Source of the DNA: Geminicoccus sp036263595
GTDB lineage: Bacteria; Pseudomonadota; Alphaproteobacteria; Geminicoccales; Geminicoccaceae
Reading direction: 5' to 3'
DNA: 64,000 bases
NCBI RefSeq assembly: GCF_036263595.1
Contig: NZ_DATAGQ010000151.1
Coordinates: forward strand, 1 to 64,000
Shown: one piece after another, positions 34,874 through 43,417 of the stretch
How the letters are laid out: the number at the start of each line of letters is the position of its first letter
Position numbering within the stretch: the stretch's first letter is position 1
Translations under genes and position numbers: made by a program
Notes under the pieces: model-generated
Database searches by the model: none
Told to the model about the DNA's origin: nothing
Seen by the model: the letters and a program-made list of their open reading frames with translations, nothing else

Positions 34874-35752
34874 CTAGACCGCGTTCGGGGCCGGCCCGCA
34901 CAGCCAGTCGGCCACGACCTCGATCTGGTCCCGCTCGCCCAAGGATGGGGCGTGCCCGCAGTCGAGCAGGGTGACCAGCTCGGCCCGCGGTCCGCGATGG
35001 GTCATCTCCTGGGCGACTGACGTGGGCAGGAGCGCGCTTTCCGCACCGCGCAGCAGGAGGGTCGGGCAGGCGATCGCGTCGTAGCGCGGCCACAGGTCGA
35101 TATCGGCCGCTTCCGTCTGCGTGAACGGCAGCTTGATTGCCGGGTCGTAATGCATCCGCCAGTCATGGCCGACCTTGCGTGCCGACCAGCGGGCAAGGTC
35201 CCGCCACCAGCCATCGTCCAGATGCCGCCCGAACCCGGCATGGATCGTGCGCAGATGCCGCTCGACCGCCTCCAGGTCGGGAAAGCGCAGGTCCAGCCCC
35301 AGATAGGCGCCGATCGGCGCCAACGCCTCCTTCGGCACGAACGCGCCGATGTCGTTCAGCACCAGCCGGCGGATCGGGCCGTCGACGCTGCCGGCGATCT
35401 CCATCCCGATCAGCCCGCCCATCGAGGTGCCGAGCCAGTCCACCGAGGACAGGCCCAGCATGCCGAGCCAAGTACGCAGGCAGTCCGCATAGACCGGCAC
35501 CACGTAGTGCGCCGGATTGGAGAGCCAGGAGCTGCCGCCACGGCCAGGTACGTCGACTGCCAGCACCCTTGCACCGCGCAGGGCCAGTTCCGTCGCGATC
35601 CGGTCGAAGTCGTGGGCGTTGCGGGTGAGGCCATGGACACAGACGATCACCTGACCGGCGGCATGGTCGCTATGCTCCAGCCAGTGCAGCTCGATCGTGC
35701 CGTCGTCCGGCGTCTGCAAGGTGCATCGTTCGCTTCGCATGAAGCGCAGCAT
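34874..35752 (-). CDS. alpha/beta hydrolase
   Basis: 292 residues from ATG 35752; ATG 35740 and several upstream starts (to 35851) are possible and none has a strong ribosome-binding site. The fold is shown by VCVHGLTRNAHDFD (oxyanion loop), the nucleophile elbow GTSMGG with catalytic Ser, and the late LLRGAESALLP (Asp/Glu strand) and LDCGHAPSL (catalytic His). It is an esterase, lipase or C-C hydrolase of unknown substrate. It is convergent with the ferredoxin gene and divergent from bpt. Confidence 0.85.
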   Translation of the reverse strand: MLRFMRSERCTLQTPDDGTIELHWLEHSDHAAGQVIVCVHGLTRNAHDFDRIATELALRGARVLAVDVPGRGGSSWLSNPAHYVVPVYADCLRTWLGMLGLSSVDWLGTSMGGLIGMEIAGSVDGPIRRLVLNDIGAFVPKEALAPIGAYLGLDLRFPDLEAVERHLRTIHAGFGRHLDDGWWRDLARWSARKVGHDWRMHYDPAIKLPFTQTEAADIDLWPRYDAIACPTLLLRGAESALLPTSVAQEMTHRGPRAELVTLLDCGHAPSLGERDQIEVVADWLCGPAPNAV

Positions 35753-35880
35753 CGGGCGGCCGCCCGTGCCGGTCAACGGATCACGGAGCCGCCGCCTGTT
35801 CCAGTGAATCGGTTGCATGCGGCGGTTGATGATCTGGCCGTGATCGGCCACTTGAAGTGGACGTGCTGCTGGAGATCCGC

Positions 35881-36648
35881 TTGTCCATCGACCTGCCGCC
35901 CAGTCCGCGCCATGCGCTGCGCCAATTCTACACCACCGGTCCCGCCCCCTGCCCCTATCTGGAAGGCCGGACGGAGCGGCGGATCTACACGCTCCTGCGC
36001 CGCCACCCGCAGGAACAGGAGATCTTCGACCGGCTCAGCGAAAGCGGGTTCCGGCGCAGCCAGAACCTGATGTACCGGCCGGCCTGCCCCGGCTGCAACG
36101 CCTGCGTCCCCGTCCGCATCCCCGTCGACCGGTTCGTGCCGACCCGCAACGAGCGCAAGGTCCTCAAGCACAACGCCGACCTCACGATGCAGCCGGCTGC
36201 CGCGGTTGCGACCACCGAGCACTGGGAGCTGTTCCGCCGCTATCTCGGCGCGCGGCACGGCGATGGCGGCATGGCGGCCATGACCCGTGCCGATTTCGAG
36301 GCTATGGTGAGCGACTGGACGGTGGCCTCCCTGCTGATGGAGGGCCGCGACCCGTCGGGTCGCCTGCTGGCCGTCAGCCTCACCGATCGCCTCGCCTCGG
36401 GCTATTCCGGCGTCTACAAGTTCTTCGAGCCGACCGAGACCAGGCGCAGTCTCGGCACCTGGACGATCCTCCAGCTTGTGGAACAGGCGCGCCTGGATGG
36501 TCTGGCTTATGTCTATCTCGGCTACTGGATCGCCGGCAGCGAGAAGATGGACTACAAGGTCAGGTTCCGGCCGATCGAGCAGCTGACGGCCGAAGGCTGG
36601 GCGGACCTGCCCGAGCCATCGGCCGGCGGCACCGGACCGACCGACTGA
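35881..36648 (+). CDS. bpt: aspartate/glutamate leucyltransferase (arginyltransferase family)
   Basis: 255 residues from TTG 35881, with GGAG six bases upstream; GTG 35857 has no site and would add eight residues. Family motifs are CPYLEGRTERRIY, the cysteine cluster YRPACPGCNACVPVRIPV, SGYSGVYKFF and YVYLGYWIAGSEKMDYKVRFRP. The enzyme transfers Leu (Bpt) or Arg (Ate) from tRNA to proteins with acidic N-termini, marking them for ClpS/ClpAP decay. Bacterial members of this form are usually Bpt. Confidence 0.92.
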   Translation: MSIDLPPSPRHALRQFYTTGPAPCPYLEGRTERRIYTLLRRHPQEQEIFDRLSESGFRRSQNLMYRPACPGCNACVPVRIPVDRFVPTRNERKVLKHNADLTMQPAAAVATTEHWELFRRYLGARHGDGGMAAMTRADFEAMVSDWTVASLLMEGRDPSGRLLAVSLTDRLASGYSGVYKFFEPTETRRSLGTWTILQLVEQARLDGLAYVYLGYWIAGSEKMDYKVRFRPIEQLTAEGWADLPEPSAGGTGPTD

Positions 36649-36667
36649 CCATGACAGGGAGCGCAGC

Positions 36668-37663
36668 ATGACGGACCGGTTCAAGGCGATCGTCCTGGAC
36701 CAGGCGGACGGCAAGACGACGGCACGCCTGGCCGAACTTGCCGAGAGCGACCTCATGCCGGGCAACGTCACCGTGGATGTCGCCTGGTCGACCCTGAACT
36801 ACAAGGACGCGCTGGCGACCACCGGCAGCGCGCCGATCGTGCGCAGCTTTCCGTTCGTGCCGGGCATCGACTTTGCCGGCACCGTCCGCTCCTCCGGGGA
36901 TGAGCGCTACCGGCCAGGCGACGAGGTCGTGCTGACCGGCTGGGGCGTCGGCGAACGCCATTTCGGCGGGCTTGCCCAGCGCGCACGCGTGTCGGCGGAC
37001 TGGCTGGTGCCGATGCCGGATGGACTGACGTCGCGGACGGCCATGACGATCGGCACCGCAGGCTTCACGGCAGCGCTCTGCGTGCTGGAACTGGAGCGGC
37101 AGGGGGTGACGCCACATTCCGGCGAGGTGGTGGTCACCGGTGCCGCTGGGGGCGTCGGCAGCGTCGCCGTGGCGATGCTGGCCGCGGCCGGGTTCCGCGT
37201 CGTGGCCTCAACGGGCAAGACGACCGAGGCCGACTGGCTGCACGGCCTGGGCGCTGCCGACGTGATCGACCGGCGCCTGTTCCTCACGCCTGGCAAGGGA
37301 CCGCTCGACAAGGCGCGCTTTGCCGGTGCCGTCGATACGGTAGGTGGCGCTACCCTGGCGGGGCTGTTGCGGACGATGTCGGCCGGAAGCACGGTGACGG
37401 CGGTCGGCAATGCCGGCGGGGCCGAGCTGTCGACCACGGTGTTCCCGTTCATCCTCCGGGGCGTGCGGCTGTGCGGGGTGGACTCGGTGCAGGTGCCGTT
37501 CGAGCCGCGCCAACAGGCTTGGCGGCGCCTGGCCAGGGACCTCGGCCCCGACAGCCTGGCCGCGATCACCAGCACGATCGGGCTGGCCGACGTCCCGGCC
37601 GCGGCGGCGGGCTTCCTGCAGGGCGCCGTGAAAGGCCGGATCGTGGTGGACACGCAGGGCTAG
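36668..37663 (+). CDS. acuI: acrylyl-CoA reductase-like MDR oxidoreductase (AcuI/YhdH)
   Basis: 331 residues, with AGGGAG before ATG 36668. The zinc-free MDR pattern is STLNYKDALATTG, FVPGIDFAGTV and GTAGFTAALCV, followed by the NADPH loop VTGAAGGVGSVAVAML. These match YhdH/AcuI, which reduces acryloyl-CoA to propionyl-CoA with NADPH and detoxifies this electrophile. It would fit propionyl-CoA/3-hydroxypropionate metabolism in an organism with an ethylmalonyl-CoA-type route. The exact substrate is inferred. Confidence 0.88.
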   Translation: MTDRFKAIVLDQADGKTTARLAELAESDLMPGNVTVDVAWSTLNYKDALATTGSAPIVRSFPFVPGIDFAGTVRSSGDERYRPGDEVVLTGWGVGERHFGGLAQRARVSADWLVPMPDGLTSRTAMTIGTAGFTAALCVLELERQGVTPHSGEVVVTGAAGGVGSVAVAMLAAAGFRVVASTGKTTEADWLHGLGAADVIDRRLFLTPGKGPLDKARFAGAVDTVGGATLAGLLRTMSAGSTVTAVGNAGGAELSTTVFPFILRGVRLCGVDSVQVPFEPRQQAWRRLARDLGPDSLAAITSTIGLADVPAAAAGFLQGAVKGRIVVDTQG

Positions 37664-37844
37664 CGGACCGGCCCGCCAGCCCGCCCCGGCCATTCCACAT
37701 GCACGAGCGGGCTTCCGCAGACCGGCCGCCCGTGCTACGTGCCGCCGCCGCGGACCAACGTCTTGACGGTGGCCCATGCCGCTTTGGCGGACAGCCGTCC
37801 GAGCCGTGGCCTTCAACGATCAATAACCGCGATCGATCCCGACC

Positions 37845-38306
37845 TTGCCGAACATCATGGTCCTGAACGGGCCGAACCTGAACATGCTGGGCTTGCGCCA
37901 GCCGGACATCTATGGCCGGACGACGCTCGCCGACGTTCATGCGATGGTGGAGAACGAGGCGCTGGCCCTGGGCTGCAGCGTGGACTTCCGGCAGAGCAAC
38001 CATGAAGGCGTGCTCATCGACTGGATCCATGAGGCGCGCACGCGGGCCGATGCGATCGTGATCAATCCCGGTGGGCTGACCCACACCTCGGTGGCACTCA
38101 TGGATGCGCTGTCGGCGGCGGAAAAGCCGGTCGTGGAGATCCACCTCTCCAACGTCCACCGCCGTGAGCCGTTTCGGCACCACTCCTACGTGTCGCTCGT
38201 TGCTACCGGCGTGATCTGCGGTTTCGGTGCCCATGGCTATGTCCTGGCGCTGCGTGCGGCTCACGACCTTTTGTCCCGTTCCCCTGCCGTTGCTCGAGAT
38301 CAATGA
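37845..38306 (+). CDS. aroQ: type II 3-dehydroquinate dehydratase
   Basis: 153 residues from TTG 37845; ATG 37857 would drop four residues and neither has a clear ribosome-binding site. Motifs are VLNGPNLNMLGLRQPDIYG with the active-site Tyr, SNHEG, INPGGLTHTSVAL and EIHLSNVHRREPFRHHS with the catalytic His. It dehydrates 3-dehydroquinate in the shikimate pathway. It heads the aroQ-accB-accC-aat operon and overlaps accB by 4 nt (ATGA). Confidence 0.95.
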   Translation: MPNIMVLNGPNLNMLGLRQPDIYGRTTLADVHAMVENEALALGCSVDFRQSNHEGVLIDWIHEARTRADAIVINPGGLTHTSVALMDALSAAEKPVVEIHLSNVHRREPFRHHSYVSLVATGVICGFGAHGYVLALRAAHDLLSRSPAVARDQ

Positions 38307-38770
38307 TGGCCAAGCTCGACGTCGAAACGAACTTCATCGAGAAGCTGGCGGAACTCCTCCAGCGTACCGGCCTGACCGAGATCGAGATCAACCAGGGCAC
38401 CACGCGGATCCGCGTGGCCCGGCAGATCCAGATGGCGCCCATGGACGTCACGGCGCCCGTCTACCTGCAGGCACCCCAGGTCCCGCCGGCGGGACCCGCC
38501 GCCGCGGAGCCGGCGCCCGGGCCGGATGCCTCCCATCCCGGCATCGTCAAGTCGCCGATGGTCGGCACCGTCTATCTGGCGCCGGAGCCAGGCATGCCGC
38601 CCTATGCGGGAGTCGGCTCGGAGGTGAAGGAAGGGCAGACGCTGCTGATCATCGAGGCGATGAAGGTCATGAACGCGATCCGGGCGCCCAAGGCCGGGCG
38701 GGTCTTGCGGGTGTTCGTCGAGAACGCGGCACCCGTGGAATTCGGTGAACCACTCCTCGTCCTGGAGTGA
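38303..38770 (+). CDS. accB: acetyl-CoA carboxylase biotin carboxyl carrier protein
   Basis: 155 residues. The N-terminal part is helical, followed by a Pro/Ala-rich linker (about residues 52-80) and the biotinyl domain. The biotinylated lysine is K121 in IIEAMKVMN. BCCP carries CO2 between biotin carboxylase and the carboxyltransferase in fatty-acid synthesis. The gene overlaps both aroQ and accC by 4 nt, so translation is coupled. Confidence 0.97.
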   Translation: MMAKLDVETNFIEKLAELLQRTGLTEIEINQGTTRIRVARQIQMAPMDVTAPVYLQAPQVPPAGPAAAEPAPGPDASHPGIVKSPMVGTVYLAPEPGMPPYAGVGSEVKEGQTLLIIEAMKVMNAIRAPKAGRVLRVFVENAAPVEFGEPLLVLE

Positions 38771-40131
38771 CCGGATTGTTCAAGAAGATCCTGATCGCCA
38801 ACCGAGGCGAGATCGCCGTCCGGGTGCTCCGCGCCTGCCGCGAGATGGGCATCCAGACCGTGGCGGTGCATTCCACCGCCGATGCCTCGGCCATGCATGT
38901 GCGCTTTGCCGACGAGAGCGTGTGCATCGGGCCGCCCCAGGTCGCCGACAGCTACTTGAACAAGCTGTCCATCCTGGCCGCGGCCGAGATCACCGGGGCC
39001 GAGGCGATCCATCCCGGCTACGGCTTCCTCTCCGAGAACGCCGATTTCTGCCAGATGGTGGAGGAGCACGGCTTCGCCTTCATCGGTCCCACGCCCGAGC
39101 ATATCCGGCTGATGGGCGACAAGATCGTCGCGAAGGACACGGCCAGGCGCCTGGGAATCCCCTGCGTGCCCGGCACCGATGGCCCGGTCGGCTCGGAAGA
39201 AGAGGCCTTCGCGGCGGCCGAAGAGATCGGCTGGCCCGTACTGATCAAGGCGGTGTCCGGCGGCGGCGGGCGCGGCATGACCGTCGTGCGCGACCGCGAT
39301 CAGCTCCTGGACGCGCTCAGCATGGCGCGCGGCGAGGCCAAGGCCGGCTTCGGCGACGACCGGGTCTATATCGAGAAGTACCTGGCGGCCCCCCGCCATA
39401 TCGAGGTGCAGGTTCTCTGCGACACCCACGGCCAGGTGCTCCATCTGGGCGAGCGCGACTGCTCCTTGCAGCGGCGCCACCAGAAGGTAGTGGAGGAAGC
39501 GCCCTCGCCGGTGCTGGATGCGGCGGACCGCGAGAAGCTCGGTGCGCTGGTCGCCAAGGCCATGGCAAAATTCGGCTATCGCGGTGCCGGGACGCTGGAA
39601 TTCCTTTACGAGGACGGCCAGTTCTATTTCATCGAGATGAACACCCGCCTGCAGGTGGAGCATCCGGTGACGGAAGCCGTGACCCGCATCGACCTTGTGC
39701 GCGAGCAGATCCGGGTGGCGGCCGGCGAGAAGCTGGCCTTCTCTCAGGAGGACGTGGTCCTGTCCGGCCATGCGATCGAGTGCCGGATCACGGCGGAGAA
39801 CCCGAAGACGCTGGCGCCGTCGCCAGGTCGGGTGACCGGCTACCATGCACCGGGCGGCCCGGGCGTGCGCATGGATTCGGCCCTCTACGCCGGCTACACG
39901 ATCCCCCCCTACTACGACAGCCTGATCGCCAAGCTGATCGTCCACGACGTGGACCGGCCCACCTGCCTGCGCCGCCTCGAGCGCGCGCTCGCGGAATGCG
40001 TGATCGAGGGCGTGGACACCAACCTTCCGCTCCTGCGTGCCGTTCTCGGTACCAGTGCCTTCAAGGCCGGCCAGTACGATACCGGATGGCTCGGCAAGTT
40101 CATCGCCGACTGGGAGCCCCCGGTCGTCTGA
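38767..40131 (+). CDS. accC: acetyl-CoA carboxylase biotin carboxylase subunit
   Basis: 454 residues from GTG 38767 (GTGA overlap with accB). ATP-grasp motifs are ILIANRGEIAVRV, IHPGYGFLSENADF, KAVSGGGGRGM, RDCSLQRRHQKVVEEAPSP and FIEMNTRLQVEHPVTE. It carboxylates biotin on BCCP using ATP and bicarbonate. Its stop shares one base with the aat start. Confidence 0.98.
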   Translation: MTGLFKKILIANRGEIAVRVLRACREMGIQTVAVHSTADASAMHVRFADESVCIGPPQVADSYLNKLSILAAAEITGAEAIHPGYGFLSENADFCQMVEEHGFAFIGPTPEHIRLMGDKIVAKDTARRLGIPCVPGTDGPVGSEEEAFAAAEEIGWPVLIKAVSGGGGRGMTVVRDRDQLLDALSMARGEAKAGFGDDRVYIEKYLAAPRHIEVQVLCDTHGQVLHLGERDCSLQRRHQKVVEEAPSPVLDAADREKLGALVAKAMAKFGYRGAGTLEFLYEDGQFYFIEMNTRLQVEHPVTEAVTRIDLVREQIRVAAGEKLAFSQEDVVLSGHAIECRITAENPKTLAPSPGRVTGYHAPGGPGVRMDSALYAGYTIPPYYDSLIAKLIVHDVDRPTCLRRLERALAECVIEGVDTNLPLLRAVLGTSAFKAGQYDTGWLGKFIADWEPPVV

Positions 40132-40850
40132 TGCGCAAGCCGGTGGCGATCGAAGACGACGACGAACGGACGATCACCCCGGAAATGCTGCTGACCGCCT
40201 ACCGGTTCGGGGTGTTCCCGATGGCGGAAGCGGGCGACGACGAGACGATCTACTGGATCGACCCGAAGCATCGCGGGATCATCCCGCTTGACCGGTTCCA
40301 CGTGCCCAAGCGCCTGGCCCGGACGCTCCGGGCCGGCCGCTTCCAGATGACGGCCGACCGGGCATTCGCTCAGGTCATCCGTGCCTGCGCCGACCAGACG
40401 CCGACCCGTCCCAGCACATGGCTGAACGAGCAGCTGATCGGCCTCTACGTGGAGTTGCACCGGCGCGGCCACGCCCACAGCGTGGAAACTTGGCTGGACG
40501 GCGAACTGGTGGGCGGGCTGTACGGCGTGTCGCTGGGGGCGGCCTTTTTCGGCGAGAGCATGTTCAGCCGGGCGACCGACGCCTCCAAGGCCGCCCTGGT
40601 CGATCTGGTGGCCCGCCTGCACAAGGGCGGCTACGTGCTGCTCGACACCCAGTTCGTGACGAGCCACCTCAGCCGGTTCGGCGCGATCGAGATCGAGCAG
40701 GAAGAATACCGGCGGCGCCTGCAATATGCGCTGACCCTGCCTTCCCTCTTCCCGGTCGAGGAAGTTCAGCCCGGATCCGGCAGTACGTCCGGCGTCACTT
40801 CGTCCGGCCCCGCGAGCGGATCGGCGCAGCCGGTCAGCCAGACATCGTAG
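40131..40850 (+). CDS. aat: leucyl/phenylalanyl-tRNA--protein transferase
   Basis: 239 residues from ATG 40131. Motifs are AYRFGVFPMAE, YWIDPKHRGIIPLD, WLNEQLIGLYVELHRRGHAHSVETW, GGLYGVSLG, FFGESMFSR and the LLDTQFVTSHLSRFGAI substrate region. It adds Leu or Phe to N-terminal Arg/Lys for the N-end rule, complementing bpt 3.5 kb away. The last 28 codons overlap the 3' end of the convergent DUF2155 gene by 85 bases, a large tail-to-tail overlap; the Ser/Gly-rich tail may be an extension. Confidence 0.95.
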   Translation: MRKPVAIEDDDERTITPEMLLTAYRFGVFPMAEAGDDETIYWIDPKHRGIIPLDRFHVPKRLARTLRAGRFQMTADRAFAQVIRACADQTPTRPSTWLNEQLIGLYVELHRRGHAHSVETWLDGELVGGLYGVSLGAAFFGESMFSRATDASKAALVDLVARLHKGGYVLLDTQFVTSHLSRFGAIEIEQEEYRRRLQYALTLPSLFPVEEVQPGSGSTSGVTSSGPASGSAQPVSQTS

Positions 40851-41206
40851 ACCGGGTGCTCCAGCGCGTGCAGTGATGGGCTGGACGCATACACCCAGCC
40901 CGAGAAGATGCGATCCCGACGGTCCTGGTCGAGGTCGTCGATCTCGATGAAGGCGGCAGCCTCCGGAGTCTCCGTCGGCGGCGAGGTGAAGCAGGCCTTC
41001 AGCGTGATCAGCAGCGTGTTGAAGCGGACCGGCTGGTCCAGCGTCACCTCGATCCGCGCGACCCGGGCCGTGACCTTGTCCAGCCCCTGCATCTCCGCCT
41101 TGTTGTTCGGCACGGTAGGCCCGTCGGCCAGCGCCGGCAGGACTGCAAGGCAGCCGCCCAGGGCCAGGACCGTCAGGCAGGCAGGCCGCCTCAATGTCGA
41201 CATCAT
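40766..41206 (-). CDS. DUF2155 domain envelope protein
   Basis: 146 residues with a Sec signal peptide (cleavage near PALADG). The mature core KVTARVARIEVTLDQPVRFNTLLITLKAC...IFSGWVYASSPSLHALEHPVYDVWLTGC matches DUF2155, with two conserved cysteines that could pair. Its function is unknown. It follows mlaD with a 4-nt overlap, an arrangement common in alphaproteobacteria, so it may assist phospholipid traffic or envelope upkeep. Confidence 0.88.
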   Translation of the reverse strand: MMSTLRRPACLTVLALGGCLAVLPALADGPTVPNNKAEMQGLDKVTARVARIEVTLDQPVRFNTLLITLKACFTSPPTETPEAAAFIEIDDLDQDRRDRIFSGWVYASSPSLHALEHPVYDVWLTGCADPLAGPDEVTPDVLPDPG

Positions 41207-41733
41207 GGAGTGGAGAAGATGTCGTCGGCCGGCTTCTGCTCGCCGCCGGCGGCACCGGACGCAGCACCGCCACCCGATCCGCCCTGTGCGCTGCCACCCT
41301 GGCTGAAGATGTAGCGGCCGATCAGGTCCTCGATGCTGATCGAGGACTGCGTCAGCGTGATTACGCCGCCCGGCCCGAGCTCCTTCTCGTCGCCCCCCGG
41401 CACGATCGACAGATACTTGCCGCCGATCAGGCTGGCGCTGGCCACGGAGGCGGAACTGTCGGAGGGCAGCTTGATGTCGTTCTGCACGGAGAAACGGACC
41501 TCGGCGCGGAAGGTCTGCGGGTCCAGCGTCTTGGCCGTGACCGTACCGATCTTGACGCCGCTGATCCGGGCGTCCGCGCCCACCTCGATGCCATCCGCGC
41601 GGTCGAACCGGGCGATCAACTCATAGCCGTTCGGGCTGCCCAGGTTGCTGCGCCCATAGGCCCAGACCAGGAAGCCACAGGCGACCAGGAGCACCAGGGC
41701 GCCGAGCACGGTCTCGACGATAGAGCGGGCCAT
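41203..41733 (-). CDS. mlaD: MlaD-family outer-membrane lipid asymmetry protein
   Basis: 176 residues. One N-terminal helix anchors an MCE domain (YELIARFDRADGIEVGADARISGVKIGTV). The domain ends in the SLIGGKYLSIVPGG motif. A Gly/Ser/Ala-rich tail of about 25 residues follows. MlaD forms a hexameric ring in the inner membrane that passes phospholipids to MlaFEB. The ATPase and permease genes are not in this window. It lies 80 bp beyond the ftsY stop on the same strand. Confidence 0.92.
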   Translation of the reverse strand: MARSIVETVLGALVLLVACGFLVWAYGRSNLGSPNGYELIARFDRADGIEVGADARISGVKIGTVTAKTLDPQTFRAEVRFSVQNDIKLPSDSSASVASASLIGGKYLSIVPGGDEKELGPGGVITLTQSSISIEDLIGRYIFSQGGSAQGGSGGGAASGAAGGEQKPADDIFSTP

Positions 41734-41813
41734 GCAGTTCGTTCTCCGGCATCTCTTCGAACAATCAATGCGGTCAGGTAGCGCCTTGGGGCCGAACCCT
41801 CAACCTCGGCGGC

Positions 41814-42758
41814 TCAACTGGCCGCCGGCTTCTCGTCCAGTCCCAGCACGGCGCGCGCGAACGATTCCGCCTCGAAAGGCTTCAGATCCTCGATCGCCTC
41901 GCCCACGCCCAGCGCATGGATCGGCAGGTGGAACCGTTCCGCGAGCGACACGACCACCCCGCCCTTGGCCGTTCCGTCCAGCTTGGTCACGACCAGGCCG
42001 CTCACGTCCACGATCTCCTTGAACACCTCGACCTGCCGGTGCGCGTTCTGCCCGGTCGTGCCGTCCAGCACCAGCACGGTGTCGTGCGGGGCGGACGGGT
42101 CGACCTTCTTGATCACCCGGATGATCTTCTTCAACTCGTCCATGAGCGCCGCCTTGTTGTGCAGCCGCCCGGCCGTGTCGATCATCAGAATGTCGGCGCC
42201 CTGCGCCTTCGCCTTCTCCAGGGCGGAATAGGCCAGCGCCGCCGGGTCGGAGCCTTGCGTTGCCGCCAGCACCGGCACGCCGTTGCGCTCGCCCCAGACC
42301 TGCAGCTGCTCCACGGCCGCGGCCCGGAACGTGTCGCAGGCGGCCAGCACCACCTTCAGCCCGGCATCGGTCGCCATCTTGGCGAGCTTGCCGATGGTCG
42401 TGGTCTTGCCGGTCCCGTTCACGCCGCACACCAGGATGACCTGCGGGATGACGTCGCGGGACGGGATTGGCCTGGCATAGGGCTTGAGGATTCGCCCGAC
42501 CTCGGCCGCCAGCACCTGGCGGACCTCCTGGTCGGTCACGTCCCGGCCCCAGCGCTCCTTCTTCAGGTGCGCGACGAGGCGCGCGGAGGTGTCGACGCCC
42601 ATGTCGGCCACGATGAGCGCTTCCTCCAGCTCGTCCAGCATCTCCTGGTCGAGCTTCTTCTTCACGAAGATGGCGGAAATCGATCCGGTGAGCTGGCCCG
42701 AGGTCTTGGATAGACCGGACTTCAGGCGCTGCCACCAGCTGGTGGGTTCGGTGGTCAT
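41814..42758 (-). CDS. ftsY: signal recognition particle receptor FtsY
   Basis: 314 residues from ATG 42758, whose ATGA overlaps the toxin stop. It consists of the NG domain only, without the long acidic A domain of E. coli FtsY. The N domain has VKKKLDQEMLDELEEALIVADMG. G motifs are CGVNGTGKTTTIGKLA, DTFRAAAVEQL, DTAGRLHNK and TKLDGTAKGG. It docks SRP-ribosome complexes to the membrane. In most relatives it directly follows mtaB; here a toxin-antitoxin module has been placed between them. Confidence 0.97.
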   Translation of the reverse strand: MTTEPTSWWQRLKSGLSKTSGQLTGSISAIFVKKKLDQEMLDELEEALIVADMGVDTSARLVAHLKKERWGRDVTDQEVRQVLAAEVGRILKPYARPIPSRDVIPQVILVCGVNGTGKTTTIGKLAKMATDAGLKVVLAACDTFRAAAVEQLQVWGERNGVPVLAATQGSDPAALAYSALEKAKAQGADILMIDTAGRLHNKAALMDELKKIIRVIKKVDPSAPHDTVLVLDGTTGQNAHRQVEVFKEIVDVSGLVVTKLDGTAKGGVVVSLAERFHLPIHALGVGEAIEDLKPFEAESFARAVLGLDEKPAAS

Positions 42759-43087
42759 TCTACGAGCGCCTGAACGATGGCGAGCACTTCGTCCATGATG
42801 GAATCGGGTACCTTTTCGTGAAACCGGCCACTGCGTGCCTTCATGTCGATGGTCCGGAGCTCGTGGCACAGGATCATGCCGGCCGTGGCCGTCCCGGCCC
42901 CCATCAACGTGACCGTCCAACCGCCAGCGCGGGCAAAGCTGGCGCCCGTCGTGCTGATAGGGCAGACAAGCGGCTTTCCCATCAAGTTGAAAGCTCTGGG
43001 AGAAACGATGAGGGCATAGTGAGCGCCACGAAGCTCGCGGCCGGCGGCAGGGCTGAAATCGAGGTGCCAGATATCGCCTCGATCCAC
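42755..43087 (-). CDS. PemK/MazF-family toxin (endoribonuclease)
   Basis: 110 residues from GTG 43087, which shares one base with the antitoxin stop (TAGTG). The N-terminal RGDIWHLDFSPAAGRELRGAHYALIVSP is the family signature. CPISTTG contains the catalytic-type Thr. It would cleave mRNA at short sites unless bound by the upstream antitoxin. Its stop overlaps the ftsY start (ATGA), so toxin translation and ftsY translation are linked. No inactivating change is evident. Confidence 0.88.
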   Translation of the reverse strand: MDRGDIWHLDFSPAAGRELRGAHYALIVSPRAFNLMGKPLVCPISTTGASFARAGGWTVTLMGAGTATAGMILCHELRTIDMKARSGRFHEKVPDSIMDEVLAIVQALVE

Positions 43088-43347
43088 TACCAGTATTCCT
43101 TGCCTGCCGGCGGCATCTCCGACCAGGCCTTCTCCTCGTCGGTAAACGGAGCATTCAGGTCGCACTTGGCCATGAGCTCTTCGACCGTATATCGCCGCTT
43201 CCGTGTCGCCGGCCGTACCTCCAGGACGCCGTCATTGACGTGAAGGCTGACCGGGGCGTTCACATCCAGGCCGAGGCTCTTGAGGATCGGCCTGGGGATG
43301 GCGAGCATCACGGAACCGCCAACGGCACGCAGGTGTGTCTCGAGCAT
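43087..43347 (-). CDS. AbrB/MazE-type antitoxin
   Basis: 86 residues from ATG 43347, with GGAGG upstream. The N-terminal half is a swapped-hairpin AbrB domain: VGGSVMLAIPRPILKSLGL and VSLHVNDGVLEVRP. The C-terminal half (YTVEELMAKCDLNAPFTDEEKAWSEM) is the acidic toxin-binding tail. It should neutralise the PemK/MazF toxin and repress its own promoter at the AT-rich palindrome just upstream. It has shorter, less GC-rich flanks than its neighbours, consistent with acquisition by transfer. Confidence 0.9.
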   Translation of the reverse strand: MLETHLRAVGGSVMLAIPRPILKSLGLDVNAPVSLHVNDGVLEVRPATRKRRYTVEELMAKCDLNAPFTDEEKAWSEMPPAGKEYW

Positions 43348-43360
43348 GGGCAGCCTCCAT

Positions 43361-43400
43361 CATGTTTTACATATATAAAACATGGATGGGCAATCTTCAA
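43361..43400 (-). promoter_or_regulatory. promoter and autoregulatory operator of the toxin-antitoxin module
   Basis: On the minus strand TTGAAG (43400-43395) is followed after 17 bases by TATATA (43377-43372), a good sigma-70 promoter. The -10 lies inside a palindrome with 9-bp arms, CATGTTTTA (43361-43369) and TAAAACATG (43376-43384), around CATATA. It is the most AT-rich stretch in the neighbourhood. It lies 14-37 bases upstream of the antitoxin ATG, as expected for antitoxin autorepression. It may also drive ftsY. Confidence 0.75.
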
Positions 43401-43417
43401 TGGTCCGTGGCGCTGCC

